Notes: generated from the letters alone by a model not told the origin. A stretch of 64,000 nucleotides of DNA from Roseomonas nitratireducens (GCF_017813355.1 NZ_JAGIYZ010000007.1:124001-188000), one strand, 5' to 3'. Counted from the first letter of the stretch, positions 35,998 through 45,956 are shown. Made by a program: numbers and translations.

Positions 35998-37056
35998 ATG
36001 GACGATGCCGGCGCGGCCCTCGCCGCCGACTGCATCGGTGCGCGGAGCGCGCCCTTGCGCATCCTGATCGTCTCGGACGCCTGGCATCCGCAGGTCAACG
36101 GCGTGGTGCGCACGCTGTCCATCGTGGTGGATCAGCTGCGCGCCGGCGGCGACACGGTGGAGGTGATCGGGCCCGACCGGTTCCTGAACGTGCCGATGCC
36201 CGGCTATGCCGAGATCCGCATGGCCATCGCGCCGGGACGGAAGCTCGCGAAGCTGGTCGACGCCTTCGCGCCGGAAGCCGTGCACATCGCGACCGAGGGT
36301 CCGCTCGGCTGGGCGATGCGCGCGCTGTGCCGCAAGCGCGGATGGCCCTTCACCACCGCCTTCCACACGCGCTTCCCCGAATACCTGCATGCGCGCACGC
36401 GCATCCCCGTCGCCTGGTCCTGGGCGGTGATGCGGCGCTTCCACGAGGCCGGCGCCGGCACCTTCGCGGCGACGCAGTCATTGCGGGAGGATCTGACGTC
36501 GCGCGGCTTCACCAAGGTGCGGGCCTGGACGCGCGGCGTCGATCTCGCGCGCTTCCGGCCCGAGCCGCGCGACCCGTGGGAGGGGCTGCCGCGGCCGATC
36601 TTCCTTTATGCCGGGCGGGTGGCGATCGAGAAGAACATCGCGGCCTTCCTCGCGCTCGACCTGCCGGGCAGCAAGGTGGTGGTCGGCGATGGGCCGGCCC
36701 GGGCGGGGTTGATGCAGCGCTTCCCCGGCGCGCACTTCACCGGGTATCGCGACAATGGCGCGCTGGCGCGGTCCTATGCCGGTGCCGACGTGTTCGTCTT
36801 CCCGTCGCGGACCGACACCTTCGGGCTGGTGCTACTGGAAGCGCTGGCCGCCGGCACGCCGGTCGCGGCCTTCCCCGTGACCGGGCCGCTCGACGTGGTG
36901 ACGGACCGGCGCGTCGGCGCGCTGGACGAGGACCTGCGCGCGGCGTGCCTTCGCGCGCTCGACTGCGACCGCGCGGCCTGCCGCGCGCATGCGGAGGGCT
37001 GGTCGTGGGAGGCCTGCGCGGCGCAGTTCAGGGCGACGCTGGTGCCGATCGGGTAG
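35998..37056 (+). CDS. GT4-family glycosyltransferase (MgtA-like)
   Basis: A 352-residue GT-B glycosyltransferase of family 4. N-terminal LRILIVSDAWHPQVNGVVRTLS is typical of the GDP-mannose-dependent mannosyltransferase/digalactosyl-type group. The acceptor region contains TTAFHTRFPEYL. The donor site has FLYAGRVAIEKNI and the GT4 E(x7)E-like segment FPSRTDTFGLVLLEALAAGTPVAAFP. It probably glycosylates a lipid or exopolysaccharide; with the LpxH-like gene beside it, an envelope lipid is likely. A hairpin shared with the convergent thioredoxin gene follows the stop. Confidence 0.88.
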   Translation: MDDAGAALAADCIGARSAPLRILIVSDAWHPQVNGVVRTLSIVVDQLRAGGDTVEVIGPDRFLNVPMPGYAEIRMAIAPGRKLAKLVDAFAPEAVHIATEGPLGWAMRALCRKRGWPFTTAFHTRFPEYLHARTRIPVAWSWAVMRRFHEAGAGTFAATQSLREDLTSRGFTKVRAWTRGVDLARFRPEPRDPWEGLPRPIFLYAGRVAIEKNIAAFLALDLPGSKVVVGDGPARAGLMQRFPGAHFTGYRDNGALARSYAGADVFVFPSRTDTFGLVLLEALAAGTPVAAFPVTGPLDVVTDRRVGALDEDLRAACLRALDCDRAACRAHAEGWSWEACAAQFRATLVPIG

Positions 37057-37078
37057 GCGGGGAGAAGTTCTCTCCGCC
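37056..37078. terminator. Bidirectional hairpin between convergent genes
   Basis: A 10-bp stem (37056-37065 with 37069-37078, one G-T pair) around AGT fills the 22 bp between the glycosyltransferase and thioredoxin stop codons. There is no T-tract, so termination is inferred from position. It contains the 12-mer GGGGAGAAGTTC also present in the element at 4096-4221. Confidence 0.5.
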
Positions 37079-37411
37079 CTATTCCCCGATCGCCCCCGAG
37101 ATCCAGGCCTTCAGCGCGCCCTTCGGCATCGCGCCGACCTTCGTCTCGACCGGCTTGCCGTCCTTGAACAGGATCATCGTCGGGATCCCGCGCACCGCGT
37201 ATTCGGTCGGCGTCATCGGGTTGTCGTCGATGTTCACCTTCGCGATCGTCAGCTTGCCGGCGTATTCGGCGGCGATCTCATCGAGGATCGGCGCCACCAT
37301 CCGGCAAGGGCCGCACCATTCGGCCCAGAAATCCACGAGCACGGGGCCCGGCGAGTCCAGCACGTCCTGCTTGAAGGTGTCGTCCGAAACCGGCTTGGTC
37401 AGGTCGCCCAT
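37079..37411 (-). CDS. trxA: Thioredoxin
   Basis: A 110-residue canonical thioredoxin, a cytoplasmic disulfide reductant recycled by thioredoxin reductase. The active site is WCGPC in [18 protein letters not shown] (Cys34 and Cys37). The cis-Pro region [14 protein letters not shown] and KVNIDDNP are intact. The start is the ATG at 37411, which gives the usual N-terminus [13 protein letters not shown]; the longer frame upstream is not family-like. It stands alone between a glycosyltransferase and the RND operon. In many alphaproteobacteria trxA follows addA or folC; those are not here. Confidence 0.95.
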   Translation of the reverse strand: MGDLTKPVSDDTFKQDVLDSPGPVLVDFWAEWCGPCRMVAPILDEIAAEYAGKLTIAKVNIDDNPMTPTEYAVRGIPTMILFKDGKPVETKVGAMPKGALKAWISGAIGE

Positions 37412-37488
37412 GGGGGGTCTCCATCTGGGGGGACGGGGGCGCATGGCCCCCGCAGTTGTAACAGAGATCGGGTCTCGCGCGCCCCGGG

Positions 37489-40400
37489 TCAAGCGTACGG
37501 GGCGGGGGCGCCCGCCGCCGGGCTGCGGAAGATCATGCCCTTGATGCGTTCACGCAGCGACTGGAACACCACGTAGAGCATCGGGATCATGAAGATGCCG
37601 ACGGAGGACGCCGCCAGCATCCCCCAGAAGACCGGCGTGCCGACCGCGCGGCGGCTGATCTCCGACGCACCTTCGGCCACCACCAGCGGATAGAGGCCGA
37701 GGATGAAGGCGAAGGACGTCATCATCACCGCGCGGAACCGCAGCTTGGCGCCCAGCGCCGCGGCCTCCTGGATCGACTTGCCGTGGTGCTCCCGCTGCTC
37801 CTTGGCGAATTCGATGATCAGGATGCCGTTCTTCGCGGCGAGCGCGATCAGCACCACGATGCCGACCTGGGCATAGAGGTCGAGCGCGAGGCCCGACGGC
37901 CCGATCGAGATCATGGCGCCGAGCACGCCGACCGACACCGACAGCAGCACCGGGACCGGGATGGTCCAGGATTCGTACAGCCCGACCAGGAACAGGAAGG
38001 CGAAGAGCACCGCGAGCGCGAGGATCATCCCGGTCTGCCCCGCCGCCGCCTTCTCCTGGAAGGCGGTGCCGGTCCATTCGAAGGCATAGCCGGGCGGCAG
38101 GGTCGCGGCCGCGACGCGTTCCATCGCCGCGAGCCCGTCGCCCGAGGATCGGCCGGGCGCGGGCTCGCCGTTGATCGTCAGGCTGCGGACGTTGTTGTAG
38201 CGGATGATCGCCTGCGGCCCGAACTCGATCCGCGCATCGGCCAGCGCGCGCAGCGGGATCATCTCCCCGTCCCGGTTGCGCACATGCACGCGCCAGATGT
38301 CGGGGATGCCGGCGCGGTCCGCCTCCTCGGCCTGCAGGCTGACCTTCCAGGTGCGGCCGAACAGGTTGAAGTCGTTGACATAGGCCCCGCCCATCGCGGC
38401 CGAGAGCGCCTGGAAGATGTCGTTGAGCGAGACGCCGAGCACCTGCGCCCGGTCGCGGTCGATCTCGAGGAAGACCGAGGGCGTGGCCGCGGCGAAGGTC
38501 GAGAAGACACGCGTCAGGTTCGGCTCCTGGTTCGCGGCGAGCACCAGGGCGCGCATCACCGCCGCCATTTCCGGCACCGGCCGCCCTTCCAGGTTCTGCA
38601 ACTGGAACTCGAAGCCGCCCGCGGTGCCCAGGCCGACGATCGGCGGCAGGTTGAAGGGAATGATCCGCGCAGGAACCTCGTTGGTGCGCGCGACCGTCGC
38701 GCGGATCAGCGCGTTGACGTCCGTCCCCGGCGCGGTGCGCTCCGCGAAGGGCTTGAGCGTGACGATGATGATGGCGGTGTTCGACTGGGCGAGGCCGTTC
38801 AGCATCGAGTAGCCGCTGATCGCCATGACGTCCTGCACACCGGGCAGGTCGCGGATGGCGGCCTCGACCTGGGCGGTCACACCGCGGGTGCGGTTGAGCG
38901 AGGCGCCATCGGGCAGCACCACCTCGGCGAAGAAGGCGCCCTGGTCCTCCTGCGGCAGGAAGCCCGTCGGCGTGCGGGACCCGACGCCGACGATGCCGGC
39001 GAGGAAGGCCGCGAGCAGCACGATCGAGACGAGCGCCACGCGCACCAGGCGCGCCACGATCGCCCCGTAGCCGTCCCGCACATAGTCGATGGCACGGGAG
39101 ACGCGCCCCATGATCCCGCGCTTCGGCCCGTGATGGGCGGACAGCAGCACGGCGCACAGCGCGGGGGACAGCGTCAGCGCGTTGATCGCCGAGAAGAACA
39201 TGCCCACCGAGACGACGACCGCGAACTGGCGGAACAATTCTCCCGAGATGCCGGGGATGAAGGCGAGCGGCACGAAGACCGACAGCAGCACGAGCGTGAT
39301 GGCGATGATCGGCGCCGTGATTGTTTCCATCGCCGCCTTGGTCGCGTCCGCGACCGACAGCGAATGGTCCTCCTCCATCTTGGCTTCCACCGCCTCGACC
39401 ACCACGATCGCGTCGTCCACCACGATGCCGATGGCGAGCACCATCGCGAGCAGCGAGACGGTATTGGCCGAATAGCCCATCGCGTTCATGACCATGAAGG
39501 TCGCGATCAGGCTCACCGGCACGGCGATCAGCGGGATCAGCGTCGCGCGCACCGAGCCGAGGAAGAGGAACACCACCAGCACGACGAGGACGAAGGCCTC
39601 GATCAGCGTGTGGATCACCACCTCGATCGTCAGCTTGACGAAGCTCGTGGTGTCGTAGGTGACGGCGTATTCCACGCCGGCGGGGAAGCGGGCGGCCAGC
39701 CCGCGCATGGTGCGCGCCACCGCCTCCGCCGTGCCGACCGCGTTCGCACCCGGGGCCAGGTAGATCTGGATGCCGATGGCGTCCTGGCCGTTCAGCGTCA
39801 TCGCCTGGTCCTGGTTCCAGGCGCCGAGCTCGATCCGCGCCACGTCGCGCACGCGCAGCACCGACCCGTCGGAATTGGCGCGCACCAGGATGTTGCCGAA
39901 CTGCTCCACATCCTCGAGCCGCCCGGTGGTGCGGATGTTCAGCTGGTAGGAGGTGTCGCTGGACGAAGGCTGCGCGCCGATGCGCCCGAGCGGTGCGACC
40001 TGGTTCTGCGCGCGGATGGCGTTGACGATGTCGTTCGGCGTCAGGTTGAGCGCGGTCAGCCGGTCGGTCTCGAACCAGATGCGCATGGCGTAGTCGCGCG
40101 CGCCGAACATCGCCGCGTCGCCCACGCCCGGCACGCGCCGCAGCACGTCCATGATGTTGATGGTGGCGTAGTTCGACAGGAACAGCGGATCCTGCTGCCC
40201 CGTGGTGGAGCGCAGCGTGATGACCTGCAGCAGGGCGGAGGACTTCTTGCGCACCGTCAGGCCCTGGCGCTGCACTTCCTCGGGCAACTGCGCCAGCGCC
40301 AGCTGCACGCGGTTGTTCACGTTCGTGGTGTTCTGGTCGGGGTCCGTGCCGACGCGGAAGGAGATGGTGAGGTTGTAGGACCCGTCATTGCCGCTGGTGG

Positions 40401-40641
40401 AACGCATGTAGATCATGTCGTCCACGCCGTTGACCTGGCTTTCGATCGGCTGCGCGACCGTCGCCTCGACTACCTCGGAGGACGCGCCGGGGAAGTTGGC
40501 GGTCACCGAGACCTGCGGCGGGACGATGTCCGGGAACTGCGCCACCGGGATGACGCGCAGCGCCACGATGCCGGCGATGGTCATGACGATGGCGATCACG
40601 ACCGCGAGCCGCGGCCGGTCGACGAAGACCTTGCTGATCAT
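37489..40641 (-). CDS. RND multidrug efflux pump inner-membrane transporter (HAE1 family)
   Basis: A 1050-residue AcrB/MexB-type proton-driven efflux pump, full length for the family. The N-terminus [20 protein letters not shown] is typical. Transmembrane helix 4 holds the proton-relay pair in [17 protein letters not shown] (two Asp), followed by [12 protein letters not shown]. The sequence [15 protein letters not shown] and the late [17 protein letters not shown] are family hallmarks. It is transcribed with the adaptor gene upstream (4-bp gap). No outer-membrane TolC-type gene or TetR regulator is next to it, so the outer channel must be encoded elsewhere. Confidence 0.95.
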   Translation of the reverse strand: MISKVFVDRPRLAVVIAIVMTIAGIVALRVIPVAQFPDIVPPQVSVTANFPGASSEVVEATVAQPIESQVNGVDDMIYMRSTSGNDGSYNLTISFRVGTDPDQNTTNVNNRVQLALAQLPEEVQRQGLTVRKKSSALLQVITLRSTTGQQDPLFLSNYATINIMDVLRRVPGVGDAAMFGARDYAMRIWFETDRLTALNLTPNDIVNAIRAQNQVAPLGRIGAQPSSSDTSYQLNIRTTGRLEDVEQFGNILVRANSDGSVLRVRDVARIELGAWNQDQAMTLNGQDAIGIQIYLAPGANAVGTAEAVARTMRGLAARFPAGVEYAVTYDTTSFVKLTIEVVIHTLIEAFVLVVLVVFLFLGSVRATLIPLIAVPVSLIATFMVMNAMGYSANTVSLLAMVLAIGIVVDDAIVVVEAVEAKMEEDHSLSVADATKAAMETITAPIIAITLVLLSVFVPLAFIPGISGELFRQFAVVVSVGMFFSAINALTLSPALCAVLLSAHHGPKRGIMGRVSRAIDYVRDGYGAIVARLVRVALVSIVLLAAFLAGIVGVGSRTPTGFLPQEDQGAFFAEVVLPDGASLNRTRGVTAQVEAAIRDLPGVQDVMAISGYSMLNGLAQSNTAIIIVTLKPFAERTAPGTDVNALIRATVARTNEVPARIIPFNLPPIVGLGTAGGFEFQLQNLEGRPVPEMAAVMRALVLAANQEPNLTRVFSTFAAATPSVFLEIDRDRAQVLGVSLNDIFQALSAAMGGAYVNDFNLFGRTWKVSLQAEEADRAGIPDIWRVHVRNRDGEMIPLRALADARIEFGPQAIIRYNNVRSLTINGEPAPGRSSGDGLAAMERVAAATLPPGYAFEWTGTAFQEKAAAGQTGMILALAVLFAFLFLVGLYESWTIPVPVLLSVSVGVLGAMISIGPSGLALDLYAQVGIVVLIALAAKNGILIIEFAKEQREHHGKSIQEAAALGAKLRFRAVMMTSFAFILGLYPLVVAEGASEISRRAVGTPVFWGMLAASSVGIFMIPMLYVVFQSLRERIKGMIFRSPAAGAPAPYA

Positions 40642-40645
40642 CGGT

Positions 40646-41812
40646 TCAGCCGCCGCGCGCCGGGCTGGCCGGGGTGGCGCCGGGCGGCGCCTCATGCGGG
40701 CGGGGGGTGACCGGCTGGCCGGGCCGCGCGCGCTGCGAGCCTTCGGTGATGACCATCTGCCCGACCTCGAGCCCTTCCGTCACCACCACCTGGCCCGCCG
40801 GGCCGGGGGCGCTGCGGATGCGCTTCACCTCGACCTTGTTGTCGGCGCCGACCACCAGCACGAAGGGGCCCTGCTGGTCGATGTTCAGCGCCGATTGCGG
40901 GACGGTGATCACCTCCCGCGGGCTGCCTTCCCGCACCACCACCGTCACGGCCTGCCCGTCGGTCAGCAGCCGCTGCGGATTGGGCACGGAGGCCTGCACC
41001 AGCACGCTGTCCGTGCTGCGGTTCGCAGTCACGTCGAGGAATTCGAGCCGCCCGGCCGTGTCCATCATCGTCCCGTCCGGCAGGCGCACCAGCACCTGCG
41101 CGCCTTCCCCGCCGGCGCCGCCGGCGCGGCGCACGCGCAGCAATTCGCGCTGCGTCACGGGGAAGCTCACGCGGATCGGGTCGTCGCGCACGATCGTCAC
41201 CAGAATGCCCGTCTCCGGCCCTACCACATTGCCCGGGCTGAGCGGCGAACGGCCCGCGCGCCCATCGAAGGGCACGCGGATTTCCGTGTAGCCGTACTGG
41301 ATGCGCGCCTGGTCGAGCTGCGCCTTGGCCGCGTCGCGTTCCCCGCGAGCCTGACCCTCGGCCGCGATCCGCTCATCGAGCGTGCTCTGCGGGATATTGT
41401 TGGTGCGCACCAGTTCCCGCCCGCGCTCCACCTGCAGGCTGGCGTTGCGCAGCTCCGCCTCCGCCCGGTCGAGCTGCGCCTGGCGGAGCGAGACTTCGGC
41501 CGCGTAGGGCGCCTGCTCGATGGTGAAGAGCAGTTCGCCCGCCTTCACCCGGTCGCCCTCGTTGAAGTGGCGGGCATAGAGGAAGCCGGTGACGCGGGCA
41601 CGGACCTCGACCTTGTCGATCGCCTCGACGCGGCCGATGAAGTCAGCCTCCTGCGCGATCGCGCGGCGCTCGACCCGCGTGACGAAGACGGCGGGCGGCG
41701 CGGCCGTTGTCTGCTGCGCCGGCGGCGCCTGGTCCTTGCACGCGGCCAGCACGCCCGCCAGCGCGACGAACCCGACCGCCAGCACCATCACCCGAACCGA
41801 ATTCGAACGCAT
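40646..41812 (-). CDS. RND efflux periplasmic adaptor, lipoprotein
   Basis: A 388-residue AcrA/MexA-type membrane fusion protein. The N-terminus has a lipobox LAAC (Cys25 in [14 protein letters not shown]), so lipid anchoring is expected. The lipoyl half-motifs are [19 protein letters not shown] and [20 protein letters not shown], separated by an alpha-helical hairpin ([18 protein letters not shown] to [19 protein letters not shown]). Beta-barrel and membrane-proximal domains follow, ending in a Pro-rich tail. It pairs with the downstream transporter. A 10-bp-stem hairpin lies 71 bp upstream of the start. Confidence 0.93.
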   Translation of the reverse strand: MRSNSVRVMVLAVGFVALAGVLAACKDQAPPAQQTTAAPPAVFVTRVERRAIAQEADFIGRVEAIDKVEVRARVTGFLYARHFNEGDRVKAGELLFTIEQAPYAAEVSLRQAQLDRAEAELRNASLQVERGRELVRTNNIPQSTLDERIAAEGQARGERDAAKAQLDQARIQYGYTEIRVPFDGRAGRSPLSPGNVVGPETGILVTIVRDDPIRVSFPVTQRELLRVRRAGGAGGEGAQVLVRLPDGTMMDTAGRLEFLDVTANRSTDSVLVQASVPNPQRLLTDGQAVTVVVREGSPREVITVPQSALNIDQQGPFVLVVGADNKVEVKRIRSAPGPAGQVVVTEGLEVGQMVITEGSQRARPGQPVTPRPHEAPPGATPASPARGG

Positions 41813-41882
41813 CTCGTACCGCCTTCGCACCTTCTGGTTGCAAGTCTGCCACGCGGCGGCAGGGCAGGGGAACCTGCGCACC

Positions 41883-41913
41883 GCCGGGCCGGTCGCTTCG
41901 CTGCCGGCCCGGC
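41883..41913. promoter_or_regulatory. Large inverted repeat in the divergent efflux promoter region
   Basis: GCCGGGCCGG (41883-41892) and CCGGCCCGGC (41904-41913) form a perfect 10-bp inverted repeat with an 11-nt spacer, between the divergent adaptor and acyltransferase genes. It could be an operator for an unlinked regulator or an mRNA leader hairpin; sequence alone does not decide. Confidence 0.4.
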
Positions 41914-41957
41914 CCGTGCTACGGCCGCGAAGTGATGCTCGCCCTCCGCCCGGACCC

Positions 41958-42671
41958 ATGGCGAAACGCCTGATCCGCCACCCTGCCGTGCAGGGGATGC
42001 TGGCGCGTCTCGTCGCGCTCTATCTCCGCCTCGTCTGGGCCACCACGCGCTGGACCCTGGTAGGGGAGGAGCATGCGCGCCCCTTCGCCGAAGGGCCGAT
42101 GATCCTCGCCTTCTGGCATGAGAGGCTGCCGCTCGCGGCACTCGGCTGGCGGCTGCTCGGCCGGCGCGTGCCGCAGGGGGGGCGGCGGGCGCAGGTCCTG
42201 ATCTCCCGCCACCGTGACGGGCGGTTGATCGCAGCCGCCGTGCGGCCCTTCGGAATCGACGTGGTGCATGCCTCCTCCTCCCGCGGCGGCGCGACGGGGC
42301 TGCGCGGGCTGGCACGCATCCTCGCGGGCGGCGGCGTCGCCGTGATCACGCCCGATGGGCCGCGCGGGCCGGCGAGGGTCGCCGCACCGGGCGTGGCGCA
42401 ACTCGCCGCCCTCACCGGCGTGCCGGTGCTGCCCTGCGCGGTGGCGTCGACGCGCATGCGGCTCGCCGGGTCCTGGGACCGCATGCGCTTTCCGCTGCCC
42501 TTCGGGCGCGGCTTCGCAGTGGTGGGCGCGCCGGTGGCGGTGGCGCGGGATGGCGTGGAGGACGCGCTGCCGCGCATCGCCGCCGCGCTGACGGCGGCCT
42601 GCGAGGTCGTGGACAGGCTGGCGAAGGTCGGTGAAGGGGAACCTCCCCCGAACCCCCGCCCTTCGCCATGA
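41958..42671 (+). CDS. Lysophospholipid acyltransferase family protein (DUF374)
   Basis: A 237-residue protein of the DUF374 subgroup of the PlsC-like acyltransferases, commonly found beside waaA and lpxK. It has an N-terminal membrane segment, FWHERLPLAALGW (the H-x-x-x-x-[DL] region), and VAVITPDGPRGPARVAAPGVAQLA, typical of DUF374. It probably acylates a lipid A precursor or other lipid at the inner membrane; this is inferred from context. The last 12 codons lie in a copy of the dispersed palindromic repeat word, giving the C-terminus GEGEPPPNPRPSP, and overlap the waaA start by 4 bp. Confidence 0.85.
   Translation: MAKRLIRHPAVQGMLARLVALYLRLVWATTRWTLVGEEHARPFAEGPMILAFWHERLPLAALGWRLLGRRVPQGGRRAQVLISRHRDGRLIAAAVRPFGIDVVHASSSRGGATGLRGLARILAGGGVAVITPDGPRGPARVAAPGVAQLAALTGVPVLPCAVASTRMRLAGSWDRMRFPLPFGRGFAVVGAPVAVARDGVEDALPRIAAALTAACEVVDRLAKVGEGEPPPNPRPSP
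42635..42650. repeat. Copy of the intergenic repeat word inside the acyltransferase 3' end
   Basis: AGGGGAACCTCCCCCG here is identical to 4101-4116 in the composite palindromic element. The surrounding GAAGGG (42633-42638) and CCCTTC (42659-42664) add further pairing. Here the copy is translated as the C-terminal tail of the acyltransferase. Confidence 0.6.
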
Positions 42672-44044
42672 ACGTCCTCGCCCTCGCCTGGCGCCTCGCC
42701 GCGACCGCCCTCGCCCCCTTGATGCCGCTGCATCTCCGCCGCCGCGCCGCCCGCGGCAAGGAGATCGCGGACCGCATCCCCGAGCGCTACGGCCAAGGCG
42801 CCGCGCGGCCCCAGGGCCCGCTGTTGTGGCTGCACGCGGCGAGCGTGGGGGAGACGGTGTCGATCCTGCCGCTGATCGATGCGCTGGCGCAGGCCGCGCC
42901 GCGCCTGAACCTGCTGGTCACCACCGGCACCGTCACCTCGGCCACGCTGTTCGCCCGCCGGCTTCCGGCCCCGCTCGCGCCGCGCGTGACGCATCGCTTC
43001 GTGCCGCTGGACGTGCCGGCCTGGGCCGTGCGCTTCCTCGACGGCTGGCGGCCCGACGCCGCGGTCTTCGTCGAATCCGAGCTGTGGCCGAACCTGCTGG
43101 CCGAGACGGGGCGGCGTGGCATTCCGCTCGCCCTGGTCAATGCGCGCATGTCGGCGCGGTCCGCCCGCTGGTGGGGCCGCGCGCCCGGCTTCGCGCGACA
43201 GGTACTCTCCCGCTTCGCCGTCATCCTGGCGCAGGGGGCGGAGGATGCGGCGCGGCTCGGCGCGCTCGGCGCGCGGGACGTGCGCGTCCCGGGCAACCTG
43301 AAATACGCCGCGCCCCCCTTGCCGGTCGAAGCGGCGGAGTTGGAACGCCTGCGCGCCCTTGTCGCCGGCCGGTCCGTCTGGCTCGCCGCCAGCACCCATC
43401 CGGGGGAGGAAGCGCTGGTCCTCGCCGCGCATGGGCGGCTCGCGCCGCGGCATCCGGGGTTGCTGACCATCATCGTGCCGCGCCATCCCGAACGCGGGGC
43501 GGAAGTGGCGGCGCTGGCGGGGGACCTGCCGGCGGCACGCCGATCCCTCGGCGAGGACCCCGGCCCTGGCACGGCCGTCCTGGTTGCCGACACGCTGGGC
43601 GAGCTCGGCCTGTTCTACCGGCTGGCGGCGCTCGCCTTCATCGGCGGCTCCCTGGTGCCGCATGGCGGGCAGAACCCGCTGGAACCCGCGCGCCTCGGCT
43701 GTCCTGTCCTGCTCGGCCCGCACACCTGGAATTTCGCCGAGATTCTCGCCCGGATGGAGGCCGCCGGCGGCCTCACCCGGATCGATCCCGGAACCGACCC
43801 GGCGGGGGCGCTGGCCGAGGCGGTTTCCGCCATGCTAACCAATGAGGCGAGACGGCGTACCCAGGCTGGGGCGGCCCTCTCGATCGCGGCCGAGGAGGCC
43901 GGCCTGCCCGGGCGGATCGCCGCGGCCCTGCTGCCGCTGCTGCCGACCGGGGACGATAGGGCGGCCGTGCCGGACGGCCGGGGGCAGGCGGGGCCGGAAA
44001 CATCCGGGCCGCCGAAGACGGGGAAGGTGGACGACAGGGTCTGA
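42668..44044 (+). CDS. waaA: 3-deoxy-D-manno-octulosonic acid transferase
   Basis: A 458-residue Kdo transferase (KdtA) that adds Kdo from CMP-Kdo to lipid IVA at the inner membrane. It is somewhat longer than E. coli WaaA because of a Gly/Pro/Lys tail of about 40 residues. Features are an N-terminal membrane anchor, the catalytic-Glu region LLWLHAASVGETVSILPLI, TSGTVT-like TTGTVTSATLFARR, FVESELWPNLLAE, RPVWLAASTHPGEE-type RSVWLAASTHPGEEALVLA, and the donor-site phrase GGSLVPHGGQNPLEPARLG. It overlaps the acyltransferase gene (ATGA) and the lpxK gene by one base, forming a tight envelope operon. Confidence 0.93.
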   Translation: MNVLALAWRLAATALAPLMPLHLRRRAARGKEIADRIPERYGQGAARPQGPLLWLHAASVGETVSILPLIDALAQAAPRLNLLVTTGTVTSATLFARRLPAPLAPRVTHRFVPLDVPAWAVRFLDGWRPDAAVFVESELWPNLLAETGRRGIPLALVNARMSARSARWWGRAPGFARQVLSRFAVILAQGAEDAARLGALGARDVRVPGNLKYAAPPLPVEAAELERLRALVAGRSVWLAASTHPGEEALVLAAHGRLAPRHPGLLTIIVPRHPERGAEVAALAGDLPAARRSLGEDPGPGTAVLVADTLGELGLFYRLAALAFIGGSLVPHGGQNPLEPARLGCPVLLGPHTWNFAEILARMEAAGGLTRIDPGTDPAGALAEAVSAMLTNEARRRTQAGAALSIAAEEAGLPGRIAAALLPLLPTGDDRAAVPDGRGQAGPETSGPPKTGKVDDRV

Positions 44045-45033
44045 TGCGCGCTCCTGAATTCTGGAGCGGCGGCAGCGGGGGGCTTGCGCCTTTCCTGCTC
44101 TCGCCGGTTTCCGCCCTCTACGCGGCCGCGACGGCCCGGCGCATGGCGCGCGCCGGCTGGCAGGCGCCTATCCCGGTCATCTGCTGCGGCAACGCGACCG
44201 CCGGCGGGGCGGGCAAGACGACCGTCGCGCTCGATATCGGGCGACGCCTGGGCAATCGCGGCATCGGCGCGCATTTCCTGCTGCGCGGCTATGGCGGGCG
44301 GCTCAAGGGGCCGGCGCGGGTCGACACGGCGGCGCATGACAGCACCGCGGTGGGCGACGAGGCCCTGCTGCTGGCCGCCGAGCGCCCGACCTGGGTCGCC
44401 GCGAACCGCGCCGCCGGGGCCCAGGCGGCCGTCGCCGCCGGCGCCCAGGCCATCGTCATGGATGACGGCCTGCAGAACCCGACGCTGGAGAAGGACCTGT
44501 CGCTGCTGGTGATCGACGGGTCCTACGGCTTCGGCAACGGGCGGGTCATCCCGTCAGGGCCGCTGCGCGAGCCGGTCGCCGCCGCCGCGTCCCGCTGCCG
44601 CGCCGCGGTGCTGATCGGGGAGGACGAGACGGGCGCGCTCGCGGCCCTGCCGCCCGGCCTGCCGGTGCTGCGCGCCACGCTGAAGCCGGGGCCGGAGGCG
44701 GAACTGCTTGCCGGCCAGCCGGTCTTCGCCTTCTGCGGCATCGCCAATCCGCGCAAATTCTTCACGACGCTGCAGGAAGCCGGGGCCTTCCTCGCCGGCC
44801 GCCAGGCCTATGCCGACCACTACCCCTTCGACGAGGGCGACCTGCGCGACCTGCTGGCCCAGGCGGACGCGCTGCGCGCCACGCCGGTGACGACGCGCAA
44901 GGATTTCGTCCGCATCCCGCCCGCCTTCCGCAACCGCGTCACCGTGGTGACGATCCGGCTGGAATGGGAGGAGCCCGCGGCGATCGAGGGGCTGCTCGAC
45001 CCGCTCGCGGCGCGGGTGCCGGTCCCGGCCTGA
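44044..45033 (+). CDS. lpxK: Tetraacyldisaccharide 4'-kinase
   Basis: A 329-residue LpxK, which phosphorylates the 4' position of the lipid A disaccharide at the inner membrane to give lipid IVA, the substrate of the upstream WaaA. The N-terminal membrane-associated segment is LSPVSALYAAATARRMARAGW. The P-loop is GNATAGGAGKTTVAL, followed by FLLRGYGGRLKGPARVD, VGDEALLLA and AIVMDDGLQNPTLEKDLSLLVIDG, all diagnostic. Its start shares one base with the waaA stop (TGATG). The length and order waaA-lpxK are usual for alphaproteobacteria. Confidence 0.94.
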   Translation: MRAPEFWSGGSGGLAPFLLSPVSALYAAATARRMARAGWQAPIPVICCGNATAGGAGKTTVALDIGRRLGNRGIGAHFLLRGYGGRLKGPARVDTAAHDSTAVGDEALLLAAERPTWVAANRAAGAQAAVAAGAQAIVMDDGLQNPTLEKDLSLLVIDGSYGFGNGRVIPSGPLREPVAAAASRCRAAVLIGEDETGALAALPPGLPVLRATLKPGPEAELLAGQPVFAFCGIANPRKFFTTLQEAGAFLAGRQAYADHYPFDEGDLRDLLAQADALRATPVTTRKDFVRIPPAFRNRVTVVTIRLEWEEPAAIEGLLDPLAARVPVPA

Positions 45034-45097
45034 CCCCCTCCCGCCCCGGCGCCGCGGCCGCTAGACAGGCAGTGCACTCCAAGGGGGGATCGGACAC

Positions 45098-45847
45098 ATG
45101 GCGGCACGGCGCAAGGCGGCGCTCATCACGGGCGCGGGGCGGAACATCGGGCGGGCGGTCGCGCTGACCCTGGCGGAGGACGGCTACGACCTGGTCCTCA
45201 ACGGCTCCTCCGACCGCGCAGCGCTCGATCGCGTGGCGGCGGAGGCCGCGGCGCGCGGCGCGGCGACGCTGGTCGCCATGGGCGATGTGGGCGACCCCGC
45301 ATCCTGCGCGCGCATCGCGGCGGAGGGCATCGCGCGCTTCGGCGCCGTGGACGTGCTGGTGAACAACGCGGCGCTGCGGCCGTCCAAGCCGTTCCTGGAG
45401 ATGAGCGAGGACGAGTGGCGGCGCGTCATGTCCGTCGACCTCGACGCGGCCGTGTGGCTGTCGCGCGCCTGCCTGCCGGGGATGCTGGCGGCCGGCTGGG
45501 GCCGCATCGTCAACTTCACCGGCATGAACGCGATCCATGGCTATGCCGGCCGGGCGCCGGTTTCCGTCGCCAAGCACGGCGTCTGGGGGCTGACCAAGGC
45601 GCTGGCGAAGGAGTTCGGGCCGAAGGGCGTGACGGTGAACGCCATCTCGCCTGGCCCGATCGCGTCGGACGAGGAGGATGCGGACGCGGCGGCGGCGAAG
45701 TACCGCCAGGCGCTGGTGCAGCGCGTGCCGGTCGGGCGGCAGGGCCGGCCGGAGGAAGTGGCGGCGGTGCTGCGCCTGCTCGTCTCCGATGGCGGCGCCT
45801 TCGTGAACGGGCAGATGCTGCAGGTGAATGGCGGGGCGGAGACGTAG
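45098..45847 (+). CDS. SDR-family oxidoreductase-like protein, catalytic Tyr replaced
   Basis: A 249-residue short-chain dehydrogenase/reductase resembling 3-oxoacyl-ACP reductases. The cofactor motif is LITGAGRNIGRAVAL, followed by VDVLVNNAALRPSKPF and the C-terminal NGQMLQVNGGAET. In the active-site motif YxxxK the Lys is present (VSVAKHGVWGLTKAL) but the Tyr position is Val, and the Ser region reads VNFTGMNAIHG without a clear catalytic Ser. It may have lost reductase activity or use a different chemistry. GGGGGG lies 10 bp upstream of the ATG. A strong terminator lies 110 bp downstream. The 64-bp gap after lpxK leaves co-transcription likely. Confidence 0.82.
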   Translation: MAARRKAALITGAGRNIGRAVALTLAEDGYDLVLNGSSDRAALDRVAAEAAARGAATLVAMGDVGDPASCARIAAEGIARFGAVDVLVNNAALRPSKPFLEMSEDEWRRVMSVDLDAAVWLSRACLPGMLAAGWGRIVNFTGMNAIHGYAGRAPVSVAKHGVWGLTKALAKEFGPKGVTVNAISPGPIASDEEDADAAAAKYRQALVQRVPVGRQGRPEEVAAVLRLLVSDGGAFVNGQMLQVNGGAET

Positions 45848-45956
45848 TTCCCGACCTCAGGCGCCGGCGCCGGTATTCGCCGGCTTGGCTTGCGCGCCAT
45901 GCACTGGAGCGCCCGGCGCGGCGGATCGTCTGGGCGCGGTCGCGCATTCGCGCTCG

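Noticed and set aside
37783-40710. A 975-codon plus-strand frame opposite the RND pump
   Set aside because: Composed mainly of Arg/His/Asp/Gln, the typical mirror of a GC-rich coding strand; the RND product on the other strand is full length.
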